A DNA stretch of 64,000 nt from the NCBI RefSeq assembly GCF_035046485.1, contig NC_085137.1, positions 248,657,233 through 248,721,232 on the forward strand, in the 5' to 3' direction. The position numbers and the translations under genes were made by a program. The notes under the pieces are model-generated. The model was given only the letters and a program-made list of their open reading frames with translations. It was not told the DNA's origin and ran no database searches. This DNA comes from Aedes albopictus (taxonomy: Eukaryota > Arthropoda > Insecta > Diptera > Culicidae). Of this stretch, positions 20,101-30,544 are shown one piece after another (the stretch's first letter is position 1; the number at the start of each line of letters is the position of its first letter).

Positions 20101-22409
20101 AGACAAAACTTCTACAGTCTTACGACGATGAAGCCAACCTCCAACCTGCCTCTGCTGTGGAACTGAATCAGGGATTCAAAAAGTAAGTTTTTCGCATTAC
20201 TGTTGTGGGTGTCGAAAGGGAGTTCTGACTGGAATGGGATGGTAGTGGAATTTATTGGTTTCATAAGTCCAGAAACTTTTGATCTCCGAGAATGCCTCGC
20301 TGCCTTCAATATCTACGATCCGTTAATAGATCAGTGATCAGTTCGAACAGAGATCTACAGGGGAGCCATGCTGATGATTTTGGAAGCCCAATTGGGCGAT
20401 GATGCTACAGCAGTGGTGGAAATTGATCACGAACGTGTGCGTACCTACGCGAACCAAACAAATGTCAACGCACGCATCGCAAACCATTATGGTGCGATGT
20501 GTTCATACGTCTGTGGCTCACGATCATTCGACACGTGCCCCAACGTGTGCATCGCATTTTTGGATGGCGCGATGCTTTTGTGTTTTGGAGGTTCGCGGCA
20601 AATATTTCTGTAATGAAATCAAATTTTGGTAAACTTTTTCGTCGATATGATTTATTGAAATGGTATAATCATAAAAAACTGAACCAATTACTTTTAGGGG
20701 CAAAGAAAGGCAACGAACCAAGTGTGAGCAGATTGTGATCCTTCTGGCGAACCAACTGCGATCTGGCTCGTTCGACATTTGTATTGTGTTGGTTCTTCGC
20801 TACAGCAAATTGTGAACCGCTCTCGCTTTTTTGGTTTGCGAGCACTAGAACAAAGTTTGTGTTTGATGCGAACAAAAAATCACGTTAAGCGCATAATCCT
20901 TTCCACCACTGTGCTACAGTCGTCTGATGGCGGAAAAAATGTAAAAAGCATCGATCCTGTTAGAACATATGCCGAACTTTGCATCCTTTGCTAATGTGCC
21001 GCTTCCGACGATCACTGGATCAATCGATGGTGATCCTTCAAAGATGTTTTAGTTCAAACGGTTCGCGCAAGACGGAATCTCTTTACAAATGCAATACTTC
21101 CCCTGACCTTATGAATGTATATTCACATGTTCATAACCATCGCTAGAACAGAAACGGTTTGAAAAATCCGTTTCTCTTCCTTCCAACTTTCACAGTACAG
21201 TGTCAATCCATTAATTAACGCCTGCAATCAAGCCAACTGTGCCGCAGTATCTTCAGAGTAACAAACACACACTATTTTTTCACCTTACGCCTGGCATTCA
21301 CGCACCAATGTGTGAACCCTTTGCCAACCACTAACACTCCGACATCCGCATGCATTTGTGAAGACGCAGAGGTTCATTCGGTCTGATGTGGAGACAAACC
21401 TAAAAATTGAAGATCACCAACATTCGCACTGAAGATTCCTGCTATTCTCCGGCATATATCTCATTAGTTCCTTGTGTGAGTGTAGCTGGTGTGGCGATAC
21501 TGGAGTGACATCCACGGGCGGTCAATCAAGCTAACTAACAACAGCAAACATAATCGCTCATGATTTCCCCCTTTCCCCCTTTCAATTTAACCCTAAAAGG
21601 GATACCTGGAGTCCATTGGACCCCAGGCGCCTTTCAGAGCTCGTCTTTGATGGAACACACTCAGCGAGGTGACGAAACTGAGGCCATGAAGGTATCCCTT
21701 TTAGGGTTAAGAACACTTGTTGTAAACAAAGAAGAGAATATCGTTATATAATAAGTAATAAAGCTATATTCCTCGTTTTCATGTTCCTTCGGCAACCACA
21801 GGAACTCCTTTATACCAAATGATCATTATTTCAAATGATTTCGGCTAATCAAGTCAGCTGTCACGGGCTGTCATGAGAGGCACACACACTGTTAATTTAA
21901 GACATGCTAATATACTGCCGAGAATCGCATATCAGTCCCATCTTTGCTGGATTTCCTATGCAAATGGGACAGATATGCGATTCTCGGCAGTATAATCATT
22001 TAACGATCAATTTTACAAACTCGCTTTTTTTCAGCAAAAAACTCCGCATCAACATCAACTTCCCACTTAAGACAGAACTGAAGGTAGAGCAGGAGGCGAC
22101 CCATAAACACATCGAAGAGGATCGCAAGATTCTGATACAGGCAGCGATTGTGCGGATCATGAAAATGCGCAAGGCTCTGAACCACACCCACCTTGTTGGA
22201 GAAGTGCTAAATCAGCTGTCGACACGTTTCAAGCCCAAGGTCCAGGTGATCAAGGTAAGTAATGCAACCGCGCCCGGCTAATATAGATTGATCTGTTTTA
22301 ACACTATGTTACTTTTCGCCACATACAGAAATGCATTGATATTCTGATAGAGAAGGAATATCTCGAACGTCAGGAAGGACAGAAAGACACGTATAGCTAT
22401 TTAGCTTGA
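14175..22409 (+). CDS. Cul1: Cullin-1, scaffold of SCF ubiquitin ligases (12 coding exons)
   Basis: Coding exons: 14175-14231, 14376-14461, 17378-17472, 17537-18026, 18086-18443, 18904-19167, 19296-19643, 19712-19843, 19902-19983, 20056-20182, 22035-22254, 22329-22409. All junctions are GT-AG and keep phase, giving 779 aa against 776 in human CUL1. The N-terminal helical cullin repeats (about residues 20-410) bind SKP1/F-box substrate receptors. The cullin homology domain and winged-helix tail bind RBX1. The NEDD8 acceptor lies in VRIMKMRK, at Lys723 by my count, and the chain ends in the family's YSYLA. The protein works in cytosol and nucleus as the backbone of SCF E3 ligases. I chose ATG 14175 because the following residues match other CUL1 N-termini; the exon continues upstream to 14132 as 5' UTR. 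Introns 2, 5 and 10 carry MITEs. No coding damage is seen. Confidence 0.95.
14462..15325. other. Cul1 intron 2, 5' part
   Basis: No gene or clear repeat is seen in this AT-rich stretch. Small open frames have no recognisable content. Confidence 0.5.
15326..15640. mobile_element. MITE in Cul1 intron 2
   Basis: The arms at about 15345-15415 and 15530-15612 are inverse copies sharing CACTCATAAAATGTGTAAGA and GTTACACATTCACAAAATCT. The superfamily is not assigned. Confidence 0.7.
15727..15952. mobile_element. MITE family with GCGCATTTA ends, copy 1 (Cul1 intron 2)
   Basis: The ends are GCGCATTTAATTCACC and its inverse GGTGAACTAAATGCGC, with inner inverted motifs such as TGCGAAAACGTAAATAAAA. A related copy is at 61546-61880. 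It abuts and interrupts the LINE fragment on its right. Confidence 0.75.
15953..16540 (-). pseudogene. Degraded non-LTR retrotransposon fragment in Cul1 intron 2
   Basis: On the minus strand the stretch near 15960-16110 reads as LINE reverse transcriptase ([14 protein letters not shown], then [14 protein letters not shown]). Upstream of it (about 16400-16540) is the linker found between endonuclease and RT in many LINEs ([17 protein letters not shown]). Stops and shifts separate the pieces. It is an inactive relic. Confidence 0.7.
16541..17377. other. Cul1 intron 2, 3' part, with an inverted repeat
   Basis: The stretch is AT-rich. AGTACACAGGGTCAAATATT near 17028 and its imperfect inverse ending near 17160 form a short foldback. 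The same AGTACACAGGGTCAAA occurs near 55331 beside SCO1, so this is a dispersed repeat. No gene is seen. Confidence 0.5.
18514..18874. mobile_element. Foldback MITE family A, copy in Cul1 intron 5
   Basis: Two arms of about 165 bp are inverse copies of each other, with ends ATGGGGCACGTTCGG and AGGACAGATCGGTG followed by GTACTAGATTTGTAG. The same family recurs at 23.2-29.3 kb. If transcribed in the Cul1 pre-mRNA it would fold into a long hairpin. Confidence 0.9.
20411..20911. mobile_element. hAT-like MITE, 8-bp TSD TGCTACAG (Cul1 intron 10)
   Basis: CAGTGGTGGAAA stands inverted at both ends, flanked by the perfect 8-bp repeat TGCTACAG at 20403-20410 and 20912-20919. GCGATG/GCATCGC motifs recur below the ends. 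No transposase frame is seen. Confidence 0.88.
21591..21706. mobile_element. piggyBac-like MITE at TTAA (Cul1 intron 10)
   Basis: The 116-bp unit starts CCCTAAAAGGGATACCT and ends with the inverse AGGTATCCCTTTTAGGG. TTAA on both sides (21587-21590 and 21707-21710) is the signature of piggyBac insertion. Confidence 0.85.
21911..21994. mobile_element. 84-bp hairpin MITE (Cul1 intron 10)
   Basis: TATACTGCCGAGAATCGCAT and its inverse form arms of about 30 bp around a short loop. TA lies at both edges. It sits about 40 bp before the exon 11 acceptor. Confidence 0.75.
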
Positions 22410-23239
22410 TCATTTTCCGGAATACTCTTCGTAGCTATCTAAACAACTTCTTAAGTATAGTATCGAATGTAGAAAAAAAAATCTGTTGAAATACACTCAC
22501 AAAAATGTGAAATTTTCATTGCTGTTCTGTGGATTCATAGCTAAATTATCAGGGAATTCATGTTGATAGAATTTCTTGAAACAACTATGCCAATTCAACG
22601 ACAGAAATAGTGTTTGCGTTTTGCAGCTTAGATTTGTTTTTGTATTATTTATACGTATTTAGTGCACGGGTTAATCTCTCTCTTTCTCATAAAAAAAGGA
22701 TTTTTCGTTCCTACTAAGAATCAAAATGTATAGATTCACATTTAGCCGGACAATTTCAAATCTTACACAAAAGAGAATCTAGCGAAATTTTGTTATACCT
22801 TTTTTTTATTTTACTGACAACCGAATTAATACAAGTGTTGCAAATGTTTCAAAAAAAAACGTCACGAATCTATCATAGGACGAAGCGCAAACACTTGTAT
22901 GTAACCATCAATTTTAGAACTGTTAGACGTAGATTTTCATGCTTGATTTGTACATAGTGCAGCATGAATTCAATTTGATTCGCTGCCTAGCTGTTCATTT
23001 CGACCATGAAATGCAGAATATTACTGACGCAAACTGAACGACTGGAAAAAATATGTCTAGAATTCAGCAAAAATACCTGACTTGAAATCATTAAAAGGAA
23101 TACGTTTAAATTAAACAACCATTCAGTCCAGCCAAGAAGAAATGTGAAACTGCAAATAGAGATGTTTATGAAATAAAATTCCAACATGTGTAAATAAGCG
23201 CGGGTTGTTTCAAAGTTTTAGAATATCACATACACATGA
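22410..23239 (+). other. Probable Cul1 3' UTR and downstream flank
   Basis: The stretch is AT-rich with no open frame of note. An AATAAA at 23172-23177 is a reasonable polyadenylation signal for Cul1; earlier signals are not obvious. Confidence 0.5.
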
Positions 23240-23390
23240 TTAGCTGCAGCTCACTACTTTCAATCTATTATCTCACTGATTGGGTCCTATTGTGCAAAAA
23301 GCGTGGGTATTATGGTTCCTTTTCTAATTTAATGGTAATTGAACAAAACTTTGGGTAACTGTGTTGTTAAAAAGGTCAGAAATGGAGAAT
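23240..23390. mobile_element. Family A MITE, internally deleted copy
   Basis: It carries an outer arm piece (CTACTTTCAATCTATTATC) and an inner arm piece (GTGCAAAAAGCGTGGGTATT), but most of both arms is missing. It directly precedes the next full copy. Confidence 0.65.
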
Positions 23391-23750
23391 AGGACAGATC
23401 GGTGAAGTACTAGATTTGTAGTAATGAGCTGAATTTAAGAATGGTGAGAAGGTCAATTCTCCGTTTCTGCAATGAAATGGTGCAAAAAGCGTGGGTATTA
23501 TGATTTCTTGCCTAATTTTATGCTGTTTGAGCAAAACTTTGAGCAACAGTGTTGTTGTCTTCTCCATTTTTGCAATATAAATAACATAGTTATCCAAAGT
23601 TTTGCTCAAACAGCATCAAATAAGGCAACGAATCATAATACCCACGCTTTTTACACCATTTCATTGCAGAAACGGAGAATTGACCTTCTCACTATACTAA
23701 AATTCAGTTCATTACTACAAATCTAGTACTACACCGAACGTGCCCCATTA
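23391..23750. mobile_element. Foldback MITE family A, full copy
   Basis: The ends AGGACAGATCGGTGAAGTAC and GTACTACACCGAACGTGCCC bound long inverted arms like those at 18514-18874. Confidence 0.88.
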
Positions 23751-24386
23751 TGATGAAAACGAACTTTGTGAGGGTTTAGTTAAAAAATTGTCTTACTTAC
23801 TTGAAAGAACAGTCAACGTTTGAAAGAAGGGAACATTTCAGGACGCGCGCCATCAAGTAGCTGAAACTGCACCGCACTCGTGCTGTAGGGTAATTCGCCA
23901 ATTGTTGAACGGTTAGTATTGGCATTTTGGTTTTCGTTTGTTTTTCCGTGCATAATTGCACTTTAGTTGAAAAATATCCAGTGAACGTCTAGATCTACTT
24001 ATTCCTTATACTGACCATTGAATTTGTATTCCCTTAAATTCCATTTTCTAAGAGAAAATTGAACTTTTGTATGGGAAGTCTGTAACCCAAATGATGAACG
24101 CTTGCTTAAGCCAGCTCATCCTAAAGTTGGACGGTTCTCGCTAATTGTTGAACGGTTGAAGCTTTGTTCGTAATTGATGACGTATAACCCGACATCAACC
24201 TATCATTCACCTGTTTTTAATTTGGGCACCAAACCCAACAGTTATCCGATGTGGGTCCAACAGTGGTCCAACATTTGATAAAATTTGACCCGACTTTGAC
24301 CCGACATCCGATATTTTTTCACTCTGGCGGAGTTTTTTCCGGGTTTTTCGAGTTTTATGCCCAGTTAGTCCCAGCTAGTGACAATT
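23751..24386. other. Intergenic, no gene seen
   Basis: Near 24240-24320 CCGACAT/CCAACA motifs recur loosely. No frame or RNA is recognised. Confidence 0.5.
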
Positions 24387-24622
24387 CATTTAAGGTTCAA
24401 AGATTCGTCATTGACATGATCGTCATCATTGAAAATTCCAAAGCAGTTTGCTCGTTCAAAACTGAAAATTTCGCAGTAAAATGTATTCACTGTATTGTGG
24501 GTGGAGAATGCAGTACAGTGAATACATTTTCAAAGCGAGATTTTCAGTTTTTAGCGAGAAAACTGCTTTTAACTTTTCAATGATGACGGTTATATCAATG
24601 ACGAATCCTTCAACCTTAAATG
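24387..24622. mobile_element. Foldback element with arms of about 110 bp
   Basis: ATTTAAGGTT at the left end and AACCTTAAAT at the right bound imperfect inverse arms that share ATTCGTCATTGA and TGTATTCACTGTA. The loop is only a few bases. Confidence 0.75.
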
Positions 24623-24744
24623 ACAAGGAATCGCTCATTTGGAGAGAGCTCTAGTGCACTGAAATCGTTTTAATCACGACTAGATGTAAAAATGGCTAAA
24701 AAGATATGATTAGAAGCAAAATCGACAGAAGAAAAGTACATACG

Positions 24745-25012
24745 CCTTTAAAAGCCCCTGAAACACTCCTGGAAACCCATGGGACCCACTAAACCCCCAA
24801 GAACACTCATGCAACAACCCTGAAATGCCTTAAAAACCCGTGGGTTGCTCCTGGAACGCCTCGAAATACTCCTGGGACCCCCTTTACACTCTGAATCCCT
24901 CTTGAACACCTCTGGAACGCCCTTGAAACCCATTGAAAAACACTGGAACCTTCCTGAAGCCCGCTGGAACACCCCTGGAACATCCCTGGAACGCCCTTGA
25001 AACCCCATGAAA
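24745..25012. repeat. Degenerate short tandem repeat (CCTGGAAC / CCTTGAAACCC type)
   Basis: Variants of CCCCTGGAACRCCCYTGAAA repeat about every 10-20 bases across the stretch. The open frame on the minus strand only reflects the repeat and is not a gene. Confidence 0.7.
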
Positions 25013-25030
25013 TGTACGGTTAGGTAAAGT

Positions 25031-25226
25031 TAAAGACACTGTATGCTAAAGACACGAAATCTGATGATTGTTGCTATTGATGATGATTGTCGCGTGATGA
25101 CGATGATGCTGTCGAGCAATGCTTTTAAAGTGCGTTTGACAGGTCTCCTGCTCGATTGGAATGACATTGACAGCAAATTTGGAATTCCAATTGGAACATT
25201 TCGTGTCTTTGCATATAGTGTCTTTA
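25031..25226. mobile_element. MITE, 8-bp TSD GGTAAAGT
   Basis: TAAAGACACTGTATGC and, inverted, TAAAGACACTATATGC form the ends. GGTAAAGT stands at 25023-25030 and 25227-25234. The duplication length fits hAT or P superfamilies; the terminal TAAAG is not the usual hAT CAG. Confidence 0.8.
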
Positions 25227-25701
25227 GGTAAAGTGAAAAAAAATCTTGCAGTCATGCTAACATCGTAGGTTATGCCAGTGTTCAACAATTGGATCATGGA
25301 TGAATAATGATAGTGTGATAATAAAAATATTTTTTTCAAATTAAATTACAATGAAAATGTGATTTTAAACAATGTTAAACTGTTAAGGACATCCTTCCAC
25401 TTCTTGTAACTATGGTGTGCCTTTGATATTCGTGGACGATTTGCCCGCAAAGCTTATTTCGTAACAGCAATTTCTTAAAATTAATCTTTAGAATTGTGCA
25501 GTTTTCGTGTCATCAGCGGTACAAAATTTTCAATCAATAATTTTGACAAAAAATATGTATAATTTTGAAACTTAATTGGAGTAATATCGTGACACACATG
25601 TATATACATCTGCATCATACGTTTACGTTAAGCAAAAATTACTTAAGTAAGATTTATAATGAAATTTTCAGAAACTGTTCAACATTTGGGTAGTGTTCAA
25701 C
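25227..25701. other. AT-rich intergenic, no gene seen
   Basis: Nothing beyond AT-rich unique-looking sequence is visible. Confidence 0.5.
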
Positions 25702-26066
25702 AATAGGAAGCAATCAGTGAAGTACTAGATTGAAAGTAGTGAGCTGGATTTTTGTATGGTGAGATGATCAATTCTCCATTTCTGCAATGAAATGGTGCAA
25801 ACAGCGTGGGTTATATGATTTCTTGCCTAATTTGATGCTGGTTGAGCAAAAGTTTAGGTAACTGTGTTGTTGTATTATTTATTTCTTGCAACTTCAACAA
25901 CACAGTAACCCAAACTTTTGCTCAAACAGCATCAAATTAGGCAAGAAATCATATAACCTGCGCTGTTTGCACCATTTCATTGCAGAAATGGAGAATTGAT
26001 CATCTCACCATACAAAAATCCAGCTCACTACTTTCAATCTAGTACTTCACTGATTGCCTCCTATTA
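25702..26066. mobile_element. Family A MITE, divergent subfamily
   Basis: Both arms carry the same variant (AGGAAGCAATCAGTGAAGTA; TTGAAAGTAG in place of TTTGTAG). The variant is therefore a subfamily trait and not random decay. Confidence 0.85.
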
Positions 26067-26130
26067 CCCTATACGACGAGCGAGGTTTTTTTGTAGTGTT
26101 GTACTTTTTACAAAAGCGTGCATCCTGACG

Positions 26131-26478
26131 AATGGGGCACGCACGTTCGGTGTAGTACTAGATTTGTAGTAATGAGCTGGATTTTAGTATGGTCAATTCT
26201 CCGTTTCTGCAAGGAAATGGTTCAAAAAGCGTGGGTATCACCTAATTTGATGCTGTTTGAGCAAAATTTTGGGTAACCGTGTTGTTGTTTTCTCCATTTC
26301 TTGCAATTCAAACAACACAGTTACCCAAAGTTTTGCTCAAACAGCATTAAATTAGGCAAAGAATCATAATACCAACGCTTTTTCCACTATTACATTGCAG
26401 AAATGGAGAATAGACCTTCTCAACATACAAACATTCAGCTCATTACTAAAAGTCTAGTACTTCATCGATTGTGTCCTA
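26131..26478. mobile_element. Family A MITE, copy abutting the next copy
   Basis: The left end is ATGGGGCAC and the right end GTGTCCTA. A short stretch of the left arm is missing (GTATGGTCAATT). The right end meets the next copy at the palindrome GTCCTATAGGAC, so both share one TA. Confidence 0.85.
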
Positions 26479-26712
26479 TAGGACAAATCTGTGAAGTACT
26501 AGATTTGTAGTATTGCGCTGAATTTTAGTATGGTGAGAAGGTCAATTCTCCGTTTCTGCAGTGAAATGGTGAAAAAGCGTGCACACTAAGATCAGCTCGG
26601 TATTTTTCCCATCTTTTTACTGAGTTCTCAACAGCAGATTTAACTCGGTACTAAATAAGTTACCGAGCTCAGATAATGAACTGTCAAAACTTACTGATAG
26701 GTACACGGTAAA

Positions 26713-26969
26713 TCAAGCCAAACATTTCAATAGGTCCTATCTGCAACTGAGAGGCTCTCTTTGTTTACTTTCTCTTTCAATTATTGCAATGTAATGGTAC
26801 ACTTTTCAACTATTTTTGCAGTACAAATCAAAAGACGATTGTTTTGACCATCGTTCAATGCAAGGAGGCAATCAAAATACAAATAAACAGCTGAGATATT
26901 AACGAAAGAGAGAGAAACCAAAGAGAGCCTCTCTTCTGCAGATTGGACCTTTAGACATGTTTGGCCTGA
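26713..26969. mobile_element. MITE family Z (nested)
   Basis: Imperfect inverted arms share GAGAGGCTCTCTTTG and CCAAACAT near both ends. It lies inside the left part of the family Y element. Confidence 0.7.
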
Positions 26970-27016
26970 AATATCATTACTGGTGAACGGTAAATACGAT
27001 AACCGAGTGTACCGAG

Positions 27017-28495
27017 CAAGGATGGAAGAAAATCACTCCTACCGATAAATGATACACGATACGAACAATCAAAGATAGCCGTTGCTCATGCGGTAACATG
27101 ATGCGACACCCTCGCACTGTGCCCGCATCATAGAGCGATCAAAGCATCTGATGCACGCTTTATCGCGGGATCTATCGTTATCAGATCACGTTACAAGTCG
27201 CGATAAACTTTTTTCATCACGATTAATGCCACTTATGCACCCGGAACCCGAATTCATGACCAGGAATATTACACTCATGTAGGGGAAGACGGGGTAAGAC
27301 GGCCACCCTAAGGCATAAAAATCATAACCTAACACTGACAATGAATTACACTAGTTTCAACACAGCATATCATTTTTCGAAGTGTTGGGCATGCAAGAAA
27401 ATTATTTTTCGATTTGTTCTGTTGAAACTTTTATAATTTTGAGCTATTTGAAAATTTGATTAAAAAGCACTTTATTTTTTGACGACGGGGTAAGACGGCC
27501 CACCAGCGGGGTAAGAAGGACCATCACTATTTTTTTAAATAATAGTGATTAGAAATGTTTGAATTCCATACGTTGAAATAAGATATGACTCCTTCAAGTC
27601 CCTCACATGGAAAATTGGTTAACATAATTGCCCGGGGGTTACCATTTATTATTTTTATTGGGGTATCGTAAATATGGATACTCAAACACCCATTTACATC
27701 ACAAAAATGATGTTTCTGGTTACGTCCAGCGCAAACAACGCAAATATGAGTTTATTTATGTGAAATGGCATATTTTCAACAAACAATTTTCGATAAATTG
27801 GGTGCAGCCATATAATTCTATGATCTGGGGGGTGGCCGTCTTACCCCGTTCGAGGTGGTCGCTTTTACCCCGCTTGGGCAGATTTTACTCATGAGGCTAG
27901 TTTATAAGGATTTTTGTTTTCAATCTCAATCCCGTTCCTCTTATGTTTTGTTAACATTCCTGGTAAGTTATGAACGGGTTACTTTTTTGGTTTGAAAACT
28001 TTATTCCGAATCAAAATCCTTAAGGTTATATGCGACAAAATTAGATCAAATACATCATCATGGAGCAAAATCTTTGTTTTGTTTATTTGTTTTGAAAATC
28101 TCAATATAAACATTGCGCAAAATGGCTCAAAATGACAAATATTTCTTACTTGAACAGAGTACTAGGTGAAAGTTTATAGAAAACGGCATTTTCATGGTGA
28201 ACTGTAGGTGGTCCGTCTTACCCCGGCGGGCCTTCTTACCCCGTCTTCCCCTACATATCTTGAAGGTTTAGCAATAAGAATGCACAAAAAGTGATTGATA
28301 ATCGAAATTTATCATTTCGGCTTCATGATAACGATCGCATCGCGGCCGCACATGCCGAGCGATTCATTATTCGCGGAGCATGGTTTGTTATGAATGCTTG
28401 ACGACAAAATTCTATCGTTGTTGCTATGATCGCGCGATGCCTTCCAACCGCGACACATATGGGATCCTATCATGATCACTAGATTTCCATCCTTG
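27017..28495. mobile_element. hAT-like element, 8-bp TSD GTACCGAG (nested)
   Basis: CAAGGATGGAA stands inverted at both ends and GTACCGAG flanks it at 27009-27016 and 28496-28503. Its interior holds a TA-type MITE at 27282-28251. There is no transposase frame. Confidence 0.85.
27282..28251. mobile_element. TA-flanked MITE with GGGGAAGACGGGGTAAGA ends (nested)
   Basis: GGGGAAGACGGGGTAAGA is at the left end and its perfect inverse at the right, with TA outside both. A second inner pair of GGGGTAAGACGG motifs lies near 27486 and 27840. It is the innermost layer of the nest. Confidence 0.82.
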
Positions 28496-28883
28496 GTACC
28501 GAGATAAATCTGCTGTTGAAAACTCAGTTAAAAGATGGAAAAAATACTGAACTCAGTGAAAAAATTACTGAGCTGGAACATCTGAATCTTAGTGTGTGGG
28601 TATTATGATTCCTTGCCTAATTTGATGCTGTTTGAGCAAAACTTTGGGCAACAGTGTTGTTGTTTTCTCCATTTCTTGCAACATAAACAACATATTTATA
28701 CAAAGTTTTGCTCAAACAGTTTCAAATTAGGTAAGGAATCATAATACCCACGCTTTTTGTACCATTTCATTGCAGAAACAGAGAACTGACCTTCTCACCA
28801 TACTAGAATTCAGCTCATTACTACAAATCTAGTACTACACCGAACGTGCCCCATTAATATACTTATAACTTTGTGTTACAATA

Positions 28884-29272
28884 GGACATATCAGTGAAGT
28901 ACTAGATTTGTACACTTAAAAAAACCCGCACATATTTATTGGCAAAAATCCATCTCACTCCATTATTACAATCTATATGCGCGCACATAAACGTTCTCCA
29001 CGCAAGGTTGCACATAAAATCTAATACCTATAAAATCTAATAATATTTTAGTATGGTGAGAAGGTCAATTCTTCGTTTCTGCAATGAAATGGTGCAAAAA
29101 GCGTGGGTATTATGATTCCTTGTCTAATTTGATGCTGTTTGATCAAAACTTTGGATAACTATGTTGTTTATGTTGCAAGAAATGGAGAAAACGACCTGAA
29201 ACAACAACACTGTTGCCCAAAGTTTTGCTCAAACAGCATTAAATTAGGCAAGGAATCATAATGAGCCTCTGC
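28884..29272. mobile_element. Family A MITE, interrupted and truncated copy
   Basis: The left arm starts GGACATATCAGTGAAGTAC. About 130 bp of unrelated sequence interrupts it at about 28917-29047. The right arm stops abruptly inside GGAATCATAAT at about 29272, where other sequence joins. Confidence 0.75.
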
Positions 29273-30544
29273 ACTAATTTGCCCTGTCCTGCTCACTCCC
29301 ACAGAAAATTTGAAAACAGCGCGCACAGTAAAAGTGTGGCAGTACGCCACACTGCAAAAATTCTTCACGTCAAGGCTACGTGAAAACATACGTAGATTTT
29401 TTCCATCGCACTTTCCACGTAGCACCTACGTGAATCGAAGGTGACAAAGAATGAACGCATGAACTTATGAACTGTTCCTGTTCCACCGGAGTTTCACGTA
29501 GCAGCTACGTGATACTTCCAGTCCATTGCACGAATAGTTTTAGTAGGATGTAGATGGTACTTTGGTGTGATTTACTCAGTATTAAGGTAAATTGCACTGC
29601 TTTTTAAGCTGGACCCGCTTTATTTACAATAATTCAAAATAAACTCAATCAAATTTCGCAATAAACTGCGCTATCGTTCATTAGTAGAAGGATAATGCAG
29701 CTATTGGAATAAGCTAAAACAAGATACATAATTATGGAACATTATCGTATATTTTGACACAATCTATTTGTTACGTCTTGGCACAAACGACCGTTCCGTA
29801 TTACATTTAGGACTCGATTCAGGTAATCTCACAAATCAAGACCAGCAATTAAAAGGTCCACATCAACATTTTGTAAGCAAACACGTTTCTGTTGAATTGG
29901 GGATTTCTGGGTTCCACCCACATAGCTCAATATTGTCGGGCCGCCACCAAACCGGACTTCGCACAATCAAGTCGCGACGCGACCCAACTCGCGACGTTTT
30001 TAAATCATGTCAAAGGTAGTGCGCATCGTTCCCGTTGTTGTCAGCAACACAGCGCACTAGATGCGAAACAGTTGCGACACTTGTGGACCAAGAAAATGGC
30101 AATTTTTGATTGAATGTCGGTCTTGATTCCAACCGGATAGACAATATCTTTAGCAAATAGCGCACTTTACAAGCTACGTCCGCCTATTTCTGGTACTAAG
30201 CCTAAACACGGACGGTCACACGGAAAAATATTATAACCCAAAGAATAAGTTTTAAAAACTCAAATTTGACTAAACTGCTTAAAGTTTTAACTCAAAGTTG
30301 GGTTGTTTTCTCCCTCGCCCCACCGCAATGTTTTCGAAAACAAAGAGAGAAGCACCGACGCATCCGCTGCTCTTCCGTGGAAGAAGCCAAATTTGGGTTT
30401 TCTTGAGTTAACCCAAATTTGCGTCAATTGAGGCCTCCGTTGGGTGAAAATAACTTACCACTGGGTTAATTTTTTTGCCGCTCTCAAACGAGAACTACTC
30501 ACTCGCCCCTATCGCTGTTTGACGCAAATTTGAGTAATTCCACG
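29273..30544. other. Intergenic with CACGTAG motifs, no gene seen
   Basis: CACGTAG/CTACGTG palindromic motifs recur between about 29365 and 29515, suggesting a degraded repeat. From about 30215 the sequence holds inverted GACGCAAATTTGAG / CCCAAATTTGCGTC units of another repeat. Open frames do not resemble proteins. Confidence 0.45.

Larger units (their letters stand above)
26582..28596. mobile_element. MITE family Y copy, itself split by two insertions
   Basis: The ends are CACACTAAGAT and its inverse ATCTTAGTGTG. Arms share AACAGCAGATTTAACTCGGT-type sequence with the intact copy at 56001-56297. It lies in the left-centre of a family A unit and contains elements at 26713-26969 and 27017-28495. 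Confidence 0.82.
26481..28854. mobile_element. Family A MITE, copy split by nested elements
   Basis: The left arm (26481-26581) and right arm (28597-28854) together make one family A unit, with TA at both edges (26479-26480 and 28855-28856). The intervening 2 kb is the nested element of family Y and what it contains. Confidence 0.85.

Noticed and set aside
20300..21000. Extra Cul1 exon in intron 10
   Set aside because: The frames there overlap a hAT-like MITE, and the flanking exons join in phase to a chain of normal CUL1 length without it.
23472..23726. Frames of 60-85 codons repeated across 18.6-29.4 kb
   Set aside because: They are readings of the arms of family A MITEs, with no sign of coding constraint.
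24748..25008. 86-codon minus-strand frame rich in Gly, Arg and Phe
   Set aside because: It is the translation of a degenerate short tandem repeat.
24745..25012. CRISPR-like or satellite array
   Set aside because: Units are short, variable and without regular spacers; this is eukaryotic low-complexity DNA.
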